64,000 bases of DNA from Blasia pusilla (lineage: Eukaryota > Marchantiophyta > Marchantiopsida > Blasiales): positions 4,712,001 to 4,776,000 of the forward strand of contig CM114272.1 in NCBI GenBank assembly GCA_050084515.1, written 5' to 3'. Shown here one piece after another: positions 54,001-63,134 of this stretch; the first letter of the stretch is position 1, and every line of letters starts with the position of its first letter. The translations under genes and the position numbers were made by a program. The notes beneath the pieces are model-generated. The model ran no database searches. It was given only the letters and a program-made list of their open reading frames with translations, and was not told the DNA's origin.

Positions 54001-55323
54001 ACTATTCTACCACCAGGTGCTCTCATTCTTCCCTCTAAATGAGTATATACCAAGAAGAGAAAGGGAGATAAGCAAAGATAAGCAACGACCTGGTGAGATT
54101 TCTACTATACATTCACTTATGGCAAAATGTTTTGATGTCGTGACAACATTTTTTTATGCTCTCATGGTATTTGCTCAACCTCTTGTGTATATTGGCCCTC
54201 ATAGGTATGAAACATATAGGGAAAATCCCCACGACTATGGTATTTGAGAACTCACCGCTTACTTGGAAGAATATGGATTTTTCCCCTTACCTTTTGATTC
54301 ATCATGATTTATTTATCCTTTGGGTTGATAACATCATCACTAATGGGATTAACCATATAGACGCTCTCCTCCCTAATCGCTATGAGGTCACGTGGGTGAC
54401 CTCACCTAATATTTGGGTCTTACCATGGGACTAATTAGTGCCATCATCACCCGATTCCCAGCGGGGTTATGGGAAGAAACTTCTGTGTTCTTATTAAGTA
54501 TCATAAATTTAGGATGGCTATTTGTTTGCCAAGTCAACAACATATTGATTTGAAAAAGTCTGTGTTTTCTCAATTAACTCATGTAACTGGTGGTTTGAAG
54601 CTCCCTTTCACTCCAAGCGTGACCATCGACCTAAGGCTCTTTATTTTGTATATCAATCTTACCTTCGAAGTTTCAGTCCTTAGAATATTCCAACACTAAA
54701 TTACAAATTTCGAACCCCGAAACACCGGAGTACGATTCTTTATGAGCATTCTACGCAATCCCCTTATTCTAAAATTAATAGCTTGAATTATTTCACAGTG
54801 GTAAACCTCTGTCCTCACATGTGGCTGGACGGCATAGAAACCGACAATGCCATCCCGGCCGCAGAGAAGCCTAAAAGATCTGACCATCGCAGGTAAGACA
54901 GGAGAACTTCTTTTCTTAGAAGGAGGAAAATCGATGAAAAGAGTTCTAATCACGTTTATATTAAGCAAGAATCATGGCAGGTGAGTTCTCTAAACCCTAA
55001 TTATCTTTTCCGCTAGCTGCAAAGCACAACCTACGTTGTCATCACGGAAGAAAAAACTCTAAATGAATAATGTGATGGGACCTTCTGTTATGCCTCTCAA
55101 AACGAGCGAAAAGAATCAGGTGTGCACGATCCAGCGGCATGGGAAGGATTCGTGGTTTATTCATTATTGAGAAACTGGTAAGAGTTTCCCGAGGCAGATC
55201 ACATCCGGACAGACTATGCCCTCCTTGTCACGAATCTCTCTACACAACCCAGCTATCAACCATCACAAATCAAAGCAAACGTAGCATCTATCCACTCGCT
55301 GCTAGAGTTGTTCTTTGGAACAA
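51060..55323. other. Spacer of the large inverted repeat
   Basis: 51060-51400 is the gene 5 3' flank, shared with 58747-59090. 52171-52258 is a foldback. 53880-54470 has weak plus-strand frames (for example 54017-54247, L-N-E-Y-I-P-R-R-E-R-E) that could be an old element but show no known domain. The rest holds nothing I can support. Confidence 0.45.
52171..52258. repeat. Short foldback in the spacer
   Basis: Arms 52171-52190 (ATTTCCGGAGTTCCATATCC) and 52239-52258 are reverse complements with one mismatch. The loop is 48 bp. It resembles a MITE or hairpin precursor. Confidence 0.7.
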
Positions 55324-55923
55324 CTAGTGTAACTGAGACCCGTCGTCATTAATCTCGACCTCGCCGACCACCCTGTAAGCGTTTCCACCACGAACCTTCT
55401 CGTATCTCACGGTACCCCGCGCACCAGCAAGGCCCCCGCTTCCACCGACGATGGCAAGCTCCTGGTTCCTCTGGTCCTGACCGTTCTCCAAGTTCCAAAG
55501 ACCGCGGAGGTGGAGCTGAGCCTTGGCGAATCTCCTACCCTGGTCAGATCTGTCTCCCTGGTCGTTGATCTCCACGTCCTGGAACTGGATGCTGGAAACC
55601 TCATGAACCTGGTTCTCGTTGGCGTAGAAGTAGAGACCGCTGACGGTGGCTTGGTGCTCCGAGCTGCGATCCTCCCTCTTGGTCGCCCTGTTGGAGTACA
55701 CCACACCCCTGCCGGCGTCTCTGTCCCTGCCGTCGTCCCTGCCGCCGTTTGATCTGGGTCCGAACACTTCGACCTCGTTGGAATCTCGATCAGAATCGCC
55801 ATCGGCCTGCTCATATATTTCGAAGCGGAGGGTCTGCCTTTCACGTCTATCAGCTTGCACGTAGCACACGCTGGCCAGCATTAAGCAGCCGGCCAGAATC
55901 AAGACCATGGTTCTTCGGGTCAT
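55324..55923 (-). CDS. Dirigent-like secreted protein 6
   Basis: The product is 199 residues and nearly identical to gene 5. It starts MTRRTMVLILAGCLMLASVC and carries D-D-G-R-D-R-D in place of D-N-G-R-D-R-D, plus E-K-V-R-G-G-N-A-Y-R-V-V-G near the end. It is the inner gene of the right arm of the inverted repeat, divergent from pseudogene 7. All the dirigent blocks, including A-I-V-G-G-S-G-G-L-A-G-A-R-G, are intact. Similarity to gene 5 ends about 15 bp after the stop codon, marking the inner edge of the arm. Confidence 0.78.
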   Translation of the reverse strand: MTRRTMVLILAGCLMLASVCYVQADRRERQTLRFEIYEQADGDSDRDSNEVEVFGPRSNGGRDDGRDRDAGRGVVYSNRATKREDRSSEHQATVSGLYFYANENQVHEVSSIQFQDVEINDQGDRSDQGRRFAKAQLHLRGLWNLENGQDQRNQELAIVGGSGGLAGARGTVRYEKVRGGNAYRVVGEVEINDDGSQLH

Positions 55924-55952
55924 GGTTGCAAATCTGTGACAAACGCTAGAAT

Positions 55953-56535
55953 CTGCACAAGCATACGATTAGTGAGGATTGAAGTTGTGCCTGCATCCTC
56001 ACAAACAGAAAGCGATGCTGCACTCCTAGACGGCAAGCAAATACATCATGGATCGTATTGTATCTAGGTTAAGTTCTCTGGAATGCTTCACTCAATTAAG
56101 TTTTGATCTCACATAGAGCACTCTTGGGCAAGGTATAAAACACGCAAAAATGAACTGGAATGGAAATTAATCTCACGTCACGTCCTCTTGAAGTGTAAAG
56201 ACCTCGTAAAACTAAACTCCATGCCAGTGGAAATTCTCATCAACAGTCATGCAGCGCGGGGTTAAAAATGAGCAGAGATTAATGAAGGAAACAACCTATC
56301 TAGAATGTTGAAGCAGAGTGTGTGGAGAAGGAGACTGGAAATCTAGAAACTAGAAACTCTTCTGCAACGTGAAGAGTGAAACAGTGGACCGGTTATCGCA
56401 TAGACGAATTAAGCAGAAAATAGAACGACGACAATCAATGAGCATCTGTAATAAATTTTGGTCGAGACTCAGATATAGAATAGTTATTCATCTCTACAAC
56501 GCATACACAAGATCGATTCGAGATAATTCACCCAC
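55953..56535 (-). other. 5' UTR intron of dirigent-like gene 6
   Basis: 583 bp, the same length and sites as the gene 5 intron (donor AAGCTT|GTGGGTG, acceptor GTGCAG). Confidence 0.55.
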
Positions 56536-56610
56536 AAGCTTCTGTCCAATGATTCAGAAAGTTCCTGGAAGCTGAAGTACAAGTGATGAATTGTATCGTA
56601 TCTCAACGGG

Positions 56611-56617
56611 TATTTAT
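56611..56617 (-). promoter_or_regulatory. TATA box of dirigent-like gene 6
   Basis: ATAAATA on the minus strand, with the same flanks as the gene 5 promoter. Confidence 0.6.
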
Positions 56618-56716
56618 GCTGACTCCGGTCTTGAGCTCGTGCAAACCAAGAGTAGTATATTCCCCCTTCCATGATACGTGTTGCTACGAGTAGAAGTCCG
56701 TCCACTCGTCACAACC

Positions 56717-56757
56717 GAAAGTAACGGCGCGTGAGATTCTCACGCGCCGTTACTTTC
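56717..56757. promoter_or_regulatory. 41-bp perfect CGCG palindrome, right
   Basis: The same arms as 49626-49666. The central base differs only as expected from inversion. It lies between the divergent genes 6 and 7. Confidence 0.9.
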
Positions 56758-57535
56758 TTCAAATTAATCTTCTCAGATTGAGAGTTTCCGATAGCTTAGA
56801 CTTCTTCCGACCGTTGCATAGAAAATAGAGTCATTGGGATATCCCAACGGCCAGCTTTCACTTATAGTAGCAAAAGGATTCCTTCATCAGGTTCTTTCCT
56901 ATTTGTGCTGGGAGTGAAATATCCCTCCTTACAACTCCATGACTGACTTGGATTGATCCTATGAGTAGTCAAGCCCAGACCCAGATTTACAACATTCTTG
57001 GTTGCACCTCAGCCAGGTTTCAACCTACCAATATCTGTTCTTTTCTTAACCTCAGCTGTAGCTGGAGTGGCCCGCGGGCTTACTCCAATTAGCCCATTAG
57101 TTTAGTTCTTAGTTCCTTACACGCTTCGGTAAACTTCCCGACGGGTTTCTTATATTTTCCCTTTTATTTGATGTTTTTTCCCCGTACAGAGTTTAGTACT
57201 CCGCCATCCGGTGAGAACAGAAACATTCTTTTAACGAATCCTTGGACGGGAGGCATATCGTTGGATGGACGACTTACGTCAGGTTCTTCCAGGCACATTA
57301 AAACCGGCCATTTCTCATAGGTCGCGGATCCAGCCTATCCGTTATCACAGAACTTATCTTAAGAAGATTTCTCGTAGGATTCGAAGATTTGGTGCCATAC
57401 ATGCCGTACTCCTGTATCTGGGCTTCACTTGTAAAATTTTGTGCCACATATTTTTTGCACATGCCCTTGGTTTCGTAGCGAACTGACATTATCTACTCTT
57501 GTCAGCACGTACCACGCACCCATGAGCGGAGTCCA

Positions 57536-57543
57536 TATAAATA
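57536..57543 (+). promoter_or_regulatory. TATA box of dirigent-like pseudogene 7
   Basis: TATAAATA followed by ACCGTCAAGATCAGATGCAA, like gene 4. Confidence 0.6.
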
Positions 57544-57618
57544 ACCGTCAAGATCAGATGCAATTCACCAGTTCCAGTTGCGATTCGGAGATCCATCTAA
57601 ATCCGCAACCATACGCTT

Positions 57619-58131
57619 GTTTGTACCCCTTTCTCTTATCTTTGATTGATGGATGGACGCAGTAGATGTGGGTTTTGCGAAGGTGTACAAGACCGATATA
57701 ATTAGGTGTTCGATAACTTGTTTGCTGGTTGAGCCCAATTCGTCGATGTCGTCACTAGTTCAAGAAAGAGACGCTTAAATCTGAACGTAAATCACGAAAG
57801 AGAGCTATTCTAGCTGCAGCATTGGAATTGAGCCTTCTTACCACACTTGGCCATGGTATCGGCATGTGTTCTTCCATAAAGATAACCACATTTTTCAAGC
57901 AACTCTTGGTATCCTAGGTTGATTTTGTCATCATTCTATAATTCTTCCATTCGACAGTATATCGATTGATTTGTCCTCCATGACAGTTCTGTATGTTTGA
58001 ATGTTTGAAGAATATGAAACTGAGGTCAACACTCGATTCTAGTCCGGTGAAGGTCTATGACATTGTGTTTAGCTTCAATGTCCGTGATTATTTCTAATCC
58101 CACGCTTTTCCAGCCTAACGTCCGCCTGCAG
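57619..58131 (+). other. 5' UTR intron of pseudogene 7, damaged donor
   Basis: The acceptor CCGCCTGCAG is intact, but the donor reads CGCTT|GTTTGT where genes 4 and 9 have GTAAGT/GTAATA. This weakens splicing. Confidence 0.55.
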
Positions 58132-58141
58132 ATTTGTCACC

Positions 58142-58746
58142 ATGGCTCGCGGTAACATGCTCTTGATCCTGGCCGGATGCGTGATGCTCGCTAGCTTGTG
58201 CGTAGCGCAAGCAGACAGACGTGAATCCCAGACCATCCGCTTCGAGATATATCAGCAGCAGGCTGATGATGGAGATCTTATCGCGATTCCAATGAGGTAG
58301 ACGCTTTTGGACCCAGATCAAACGATGGAAGGGACAACGGCAGGGACAGAGAAGCCGGCAGGGGGGTCGTGTTCTCCAACAGGGCGACCAAGAGAGAGGA
58401 TCGCAGCTCCGAGCACCAAGCCACCGTCGGCGGTCTCTACTTCTACGCCAACGAGAACCAGGTTCATGAGGTTTCCAGCATCCAGTTCCAGGACGTGGAG
58501 ATCAACGACCAGGGAGACAGATCTGACCAGGGTAGGAGATTCGCCAATGCTCAGCTCCACCTCCGCGGTCTGTGGAACTTGGAGAACGTTCAGGACCAGA
58601 GGAATCAGGAGCTCGCCATCGTCGGTGGAAGCGGGGGACTTGCTGGTGCGCGGGGTACCGTGAGATACGAGAGAGTTCGTGGTGGAGTCGCTTACAGGGT
58701 GATCGGCGAGGTGGAGATTTATGATGACGAGTCTCAGTTGCATTAG
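58142..58746 (+). pseudogene. Dirigent-like pseudogene 7, frameshifted and mosaic
   Basis: The ATG at 58142 opens MARGNMLLILAGCVMLASLC like gene 4. A one-base loss near 58275 (GGAGATCTTATCGC against GGAGATTCTGATCGC in gene 4) leads to a stop at 58298-58300 after 52 codons. The original frame resumes from about 58300 to the stop at 58746. The first part and leader follow genes 4/9. From about 58370 the sequence follows gene 5 (V-H-E-V-S-S-I-Q-F-Q-D-V-E, D-R-S-D-Q-G-R-R-F-A), including its 3' flank. The dirigent signature is intact in the shifted frame. Confidence 0.8.
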
Positions 58747-59450
58747 TTGTTCCAAATGGCAACTCTAGATTGAGCGGCTGGCGAGTGAATCTTCCGATCC
58801 AGGACTTATTTGGGTCTGGGTGAGGATTCTACCGTAGCTTCGATTCGTGGGTGTGTAGAGATAGATCTAGATTCGTGTGACGGATTTAACACAGTTTCTC
58901 CCGATGTGAGGCGTTCTCTAGAATCTGGCGCTCCTGGAAAGTACCATGGGAGCCTCTTACCAACTTCTGAAGAGAAAATAAACCACGAATCTCTTTCACT
59001 TCTTGGTTTGCGCTCTGTCAAAGATATCTATGCAGCACTCTCCTGACTCAGAAGTTAAATTTCGCTGGATCCTGCAATCTGAATTCTTTCCACACCTGGG
59101 AGACATAGCAGAAGACCATGTGACGATAAAATTTCTTTAACCAGATGTCAAAACTGTTTTCGCGCTGTCCGGAGTTTTCTATTTCTTTCATGTCACTTTA
59201 TCCTGAACTGCCGTGTAGTTGGGAAAGGATAAGGGAGATTTTTCTCTCCTAGCATGGCTAAACTATTCCAATGAGGAACCGTTTAATTTATGGTCGAGCC
59301 CATCTGAGGGAAAAATCTCAGCCCTCAATAAATCTGCGAGAGCATCAAAAGGTGACACATAGCTCCTTTTGTTATAAAAGAGCTTCGTAACATAAGGTTC
59401 GGTTGATTAGATCGTTATCCACGCAGGTCCTCAAGCAAGGGGGGCCAGAA
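58747..59450. other. 3' flank of pseudogene 7
   Basis: Closely matches 51060-51740, the gene 5 3' flank (GTTGTTCCAAATGGCAACTC, then GAGAAAATAAAYCACGAATC, a possible polyadenylation region with AATAAA). No gene. Confidence 0.6.
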
Positions 59451-60005
59451 GAGGAGCCGCTTGGCACACGTAAGTTCAGAAGTAGAGCATGGATCGGATC
59501 GTTGCTGGCTTAAGTTCTAACTTAGAACTCGTGATACTAGACTCCACACCAATTGAAGGAATGAAATGTTTCTGCAGAGTAGGTGTAAGATTGGAAAACA
59601 CGAAACTTCGCGTCAAAAGTGAAACAGTGCCATTGACGAAATGAGCCAGAAATAGAGGGATGGCAATGAATCGTTCACATAAAATATGGGAAAACTATAA
59701 TGAAAAGTGGTCTAGTCGAGATTGATATGTATAGAGCTTACTCACCAACCTATATAATATGTGAGGGAGAAAAGCTCGATGAGAAGGAGTTCACTTAGAG
59801 CCTTATGTCTAATGCTTGAGAGCAAGGATTTTGAGATGTCAAGGCTGAGGAAGAAGTGATGACCTGGGTATTTATATGGACTCCGGTCTAGAGGGAAGTC
59901 CACTCGTGCAGGCCAACAGTGGTATATTCCCGCCTCCAAGACACGTGTTTCCCGTAGTAGAAGTCCGTCACCTTGTCACAACCGAGCGTAACGGCGCGTG
60001 AGGCC
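59450..60005 (-). promoter_or_regulatory. Orphan dirigent-type promoter and leader without a coding exon
   Basis: On the minus strand: half of the CGCG palindrome (AACGGCGCGTGAGG at 59990-60003), TATAAATA (59869-59876), and a decayed leader and intron resembling those of gene 6. The coding exon that should follow is missing. Confidence 0.55.
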
Positions 60006-60451
60006 AATCCCACACACGAATGGAGATTGGATAAGGGGTTAAACCATGGTGTGGTGATATGGTCCTGTGTTATGCCTCCCAAGTCAAGCGAAAAGACGCA
60101 GATCTGGCGACATCGCATGTCACTTGAGGCTGATATGTATGAGGCAAGTGGAAAAAAATTCGTGATTGTTTTTTTCTTGGAAAACTGGTAAAAAGGTCCC
60201 ATAGTTCTTCGCAGAAGCACCAGATAAGGAATGCCTCACATCGGGAGAACCTTGTGCAATTCTTTATCACAAATCAAGCTCTATATCTACACAACCAATC
60301 TATCATTTGCGTTTGCAAAACGTAGGATCTACGAAAAACCGGCAGATTCTTCTTTGGTCAATCTTCCCGCATATCCAAGTGAATTCTGGGTGGGACACTA
60401 GCTGGGTATTCACGCGCCGCCTGCTCAAGCTAGAGTTGCCATTTGCGGTAA
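60006..60451. other. Intergenic remnant
   Basis: No gene. The stretch 60050-60300 resembles the 3' flanks near 47160-47220 and 55070-55260 (ATATGGTCCTGTGTTATGCCTCCCAAGTC), a dispersed dirigent 3' flank. Confidence 0.45.
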
Positions 60452-60964
60452 CTACTATAAGTGAGATCCGCCCTCGTTAATCCTGACCTCACCAACCACC
60501 CTCCAAGCGTTTCCTCTACGAACCCTCTCCTATGTCACGGTACCCTGCGCGCCAGAAAGTCCTCCGCTTCTCCCGACTATAGTGAGCTCCTGGAGCCTTT
60601 AGACCGTTATCCAAGTTCCACAGCAATAGCGAATCCCCTACCCTGGTCTGATCTGTCTCCCTGCTCGTTGATCTCCGCGTCCTGGAACTGGACGCTGGAA
60701 ATCTCGTGGACCATGTTCTCGTTGGTGTAGAAGTAGAGAGCGCTGACGGCGGCTTGGTGATCTCAGACACGAAACCCCGGCCGGTGTCTCTGTCCCTCTG
60801 CCGTTGTCCCTGCCGCCACTGGATCTTCCGGGTCCGAACACTTCGACCTCCTTGGAATCGCGATTTCTATTCCGAAGCGTACGGTCTGGCTTTCACGGCT
60901 GTCAGCTTGCGCTCGCCAGCGTTACGCAGCCAGCCAAAATCAAGAGCGTGTTACCTCGGTTCAT
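60452..60964 (-). pseudogene. Dirigent-like pseudogene 8, heavily decayed
   Basis: The start at 60962-60964 gives MNRGNTLLILAGCVTLAS, recognisable as the family signal peptide. Large deletions remove part of the N-terminal strand and the N-R-A-T-K-R-E-D segment. Fragments remain: A-L-Y-F-Y-T-N-E-N-M-V-H-E-I, I-N-E-Q-G-D-R-S-D-Q-G-R. The region of the VGGSGG signature is disrupted by deletions, and the stop codon position is lost. The sequence just 5' of it (to about 61015) resembles the gene 5/6 intron end, so it derives from that subgroup. Confidence 0.75.
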
Positions 60965-61964
60965 GGTCGCAAATCTGTGAGGAACGACAGATTCTGCACA
61001 AATGATGAGTAAGGGTTGAAGTACTGTAGGCAACCTCACAATGTTTTTATATAGTTTAGAAACTAATCATTTGCCTTAGAATGGGATTGCTCATTCAAAT
61101 GATGCGCTTATCACCACTTGGACAAGTAAGTTGTTTCTTGTATTATCACATCTTCAAAGCGGAGACTGAGACTACCCGGTGCCAACCGTCGCGGAGGTGA
61201 TTCAGGTTTAAGGGGAAAACACGGGGGCGAGTTAGACGCGTCTCCCCGAGGGCGGTGGATGCGGATGTAGATACAGCTCTGTCCTCGAAGTAACATTTGT
61301 CAGACCTTTCTTTTGGTGTCGCAACACGTAGAAGAGAACGTGAAAGTCCATGCTCTCGGATATCCTTGCCCGCGGGGAGGCTAACCCAAAATTACGTGCA
61401 ATTCTTTGCACGCAATTTCGGGTTAGCCTCCACATAGTTTAATAAACCTTTGGGTTAGTATTATTTACTTAAAAATCTATTCTACGTGGAAAGAAAATTA
61501 ACAAATATTAGTAGAATACGTGATTTTGGGGAGATCTCAATGTCGTTGTTTTGGATACCATGAAGTTTAACCGAAACTTATCTTGGACCAGGACCTACAT
61601 CCTGCTTTAATGTTTTTGCTAGGGTATAATGATCTATGCCACTACTACACGTAATCCCGTATTCCCGTGAAAGTTGCTGCCACACAATCGTTGAATACAG
61701 TCGATCGCGGTCCTCTAATATCTTAACACGTTCCTGGTTCCGGGGACAGTGTGCTTCATAGACATCCATATGGCAAGAGCACAAACAAAGTAAAAGAGAT
61801 TCGTGACATTTTGTCTTAGGCAGATCAGGGAATGCCATACATTGGTAGGGAGAGACTCCTGCCCGAATCTAGCTCTCTCCGCAGCCCACATATCGAAGCT
61901 GAGGCAATCCCGCACATGCTTGACACCAGATGAGCGATCAACTGGGTACTTGCTCACCACCTAC
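60965..61964. other. Intergenic, 3' flank of gene 9
   Basis: No gene. A foldback lies at 61376-61431. 61700-61960 is shared with the gene 4 flank. Confidence 0.5.
61376..61431. repeat. Foldback with 26-bp arms
   Basis: GGAGGCTAACCC at the left edge pairs with GGGTTAGCCTCC at the right. The inner parts AATTACGTGCAA and TTGCACGCAATT pair with few mismatches around a 4-base loop. Confidence 0.75.
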
Positions 61965-62597
61965 TCACACTACAGCTGCCATTTCAGACAACTTGTACAA
62001 TTCAGACCGGTCATCATTAATCTGGACTTCTCCGACCACCCTGTAAGCGTTTCCACCACGAACCCTCTCATATCTCACGGTACCGCGAGCACCAGCAAGT
62101 CCCCCGCTTCCACCGACGATTGCGAGCTCCTGGTTCCTCTGGTCTTCACCGTTCTCCAAGTTCCACAGACCACGGAGGTGCAGCTGAGCATTGGCTAACC
62201 TCCTTCCCTGATCAGAATGGTCTCCTCGGTCGTTGATCTCCACGTCCTGGAACTGGATGCTAGAAACCTCGTGAACCTGCTTCTCGTTGGCGTAGAAGTA
62301 GAGACCGCTGACGGTGGCTTGATGCTCGGAGTTGCGATCCTCTCTCTTTGTCGCCCTGTTGGAGAACACGACCCCACTGCCGGCCTCTCTGTCCCTGCCG
62401 TTGTCCCTTCCATCGTTTGATCTGGGTCCGAAAACGTCCACCTCATTGGAATCGCGATCAGAATCTCCATCATCAGCCTGCTGCTGATATATCTCGAAGC
62501 GGATGGTCTGGGCTCCACGTCTGTCGGCTTGCGCCACGCACAAGCTGGCGAGCATCACGCATCCGGCCAGAATCAAGAGCATGTTACCGCGGGCCAT
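61965..62597 (-). CDS. Dirigent-like secreted protein 9, extended C-terminus
   Basis: The product is 210 residues, start ATG 62595-62597 (MARGNMLLILAGCVMLASLC). All family blocks are present: R-F-E-I-Y-Q-Q-Q-A-D-D-G, G-L-Y-F-Y-A-N-E-K-Q-V-H-E-V, and A-I-V-G-G-S-G-G-L-A-G-A-R-G. Where the other genes end E-L-H or E-L-N and stop, here the stop codon is lost. The protein runs on for about ten residues (K-L-S-E-M-A-A-V-V) to a TGA at 61965-61967. It is the closest relative of gene 4, with homologous promoter, intron and 3' flank in direct orientation. A secreted dirigent role is inferred. Confidence 0.75.
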   Translation of the reverse strand: MARGNMLLILAGCVMLASLCVAQADRRGAQTIRFEIYQQQADDGDSDRDSNEVDVFGPRSNDGRDNGRDREAGSGVVFSNRATKREDRNSEHQATVSGLYFYANEKQVHEVSSIQFQDVEINDRGDHSDQGRRLANAQLHLRGLWNLENGEDQRNQELAIVGGSGGLAGARGTVRYERVRGGNAYRVVGEVQINDDRSELYKLSEMAAVV

Positions 62598-62607
62598 GGT
62601 GACAAAT

Positions 62608-63050
62608 CTGCAGGCGGATGTAAGTCTGGACAAGCGTGTGATAAGTAATAATCACGGACACTGAATCATAGACCTTCACTAGACTAGAATCGAGTGTTGA
62701 CCTCAGTTTCAGTACTCTCCAAACATACAAACATACACGACTGTCATGGAGGACATACCAATCGATATACTCTGAAATTGAAGAACTGTAGAATGATGAG
62801 AAAATCAACCTAGAATACCAAGAGTTCCTTGAAAACTGTGGTCATTTTAATTGAAGGACCCAAGTGTGGTAAAAAGGCTCAATTCCAATGCTGCAGCTAG
62901 AATAGCTCTCTTTCTTGAACTAGTGACGACATCGACGAATTAGGCTCAACTTATTATCGAACACCTAATTATATCGGTCTTGTACACCTTCGCAAAACTC
63001 ACATCTACTGCGTCCATTCATCAATCAAAGATAGAGAAAGGGGTTATTAC
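62608..63050 (-). other. 5' UTR intron of dirigent-like gene 9
   Basis: Donor CGCTT|GTAATA (63050) and acceptor GCCTGCAG (62608). 443 bp, about 40 bp shorter than in gene 4 through internal deletions. Confidence 0.65.
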
Positions 63051-63126
63051 AAGCGTATGGTTGCGGATGTAGATGGATCTCCAAAGCGCCACTGGAACTG
63101 GTGAATTGCATCTGAATCTTGACGGT

Positions 63127-63134
63127 TATTTATA
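63127..63134 (-). promoter_or_regulatory. TATA box of dirigent-like gene 9
   Basis: TATAAATA with the same downstream leader as gene 4. Confidence 0.65.

Larger units (their letters stand above)
55305..58135. repeat. Right arm of the large inverted repeat
   Basis: Reverse complement of 48290-51075, with small differences. It contains gene 6, the divergent promoter and the leader of pseudogene 7. Confidence 0.8.
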
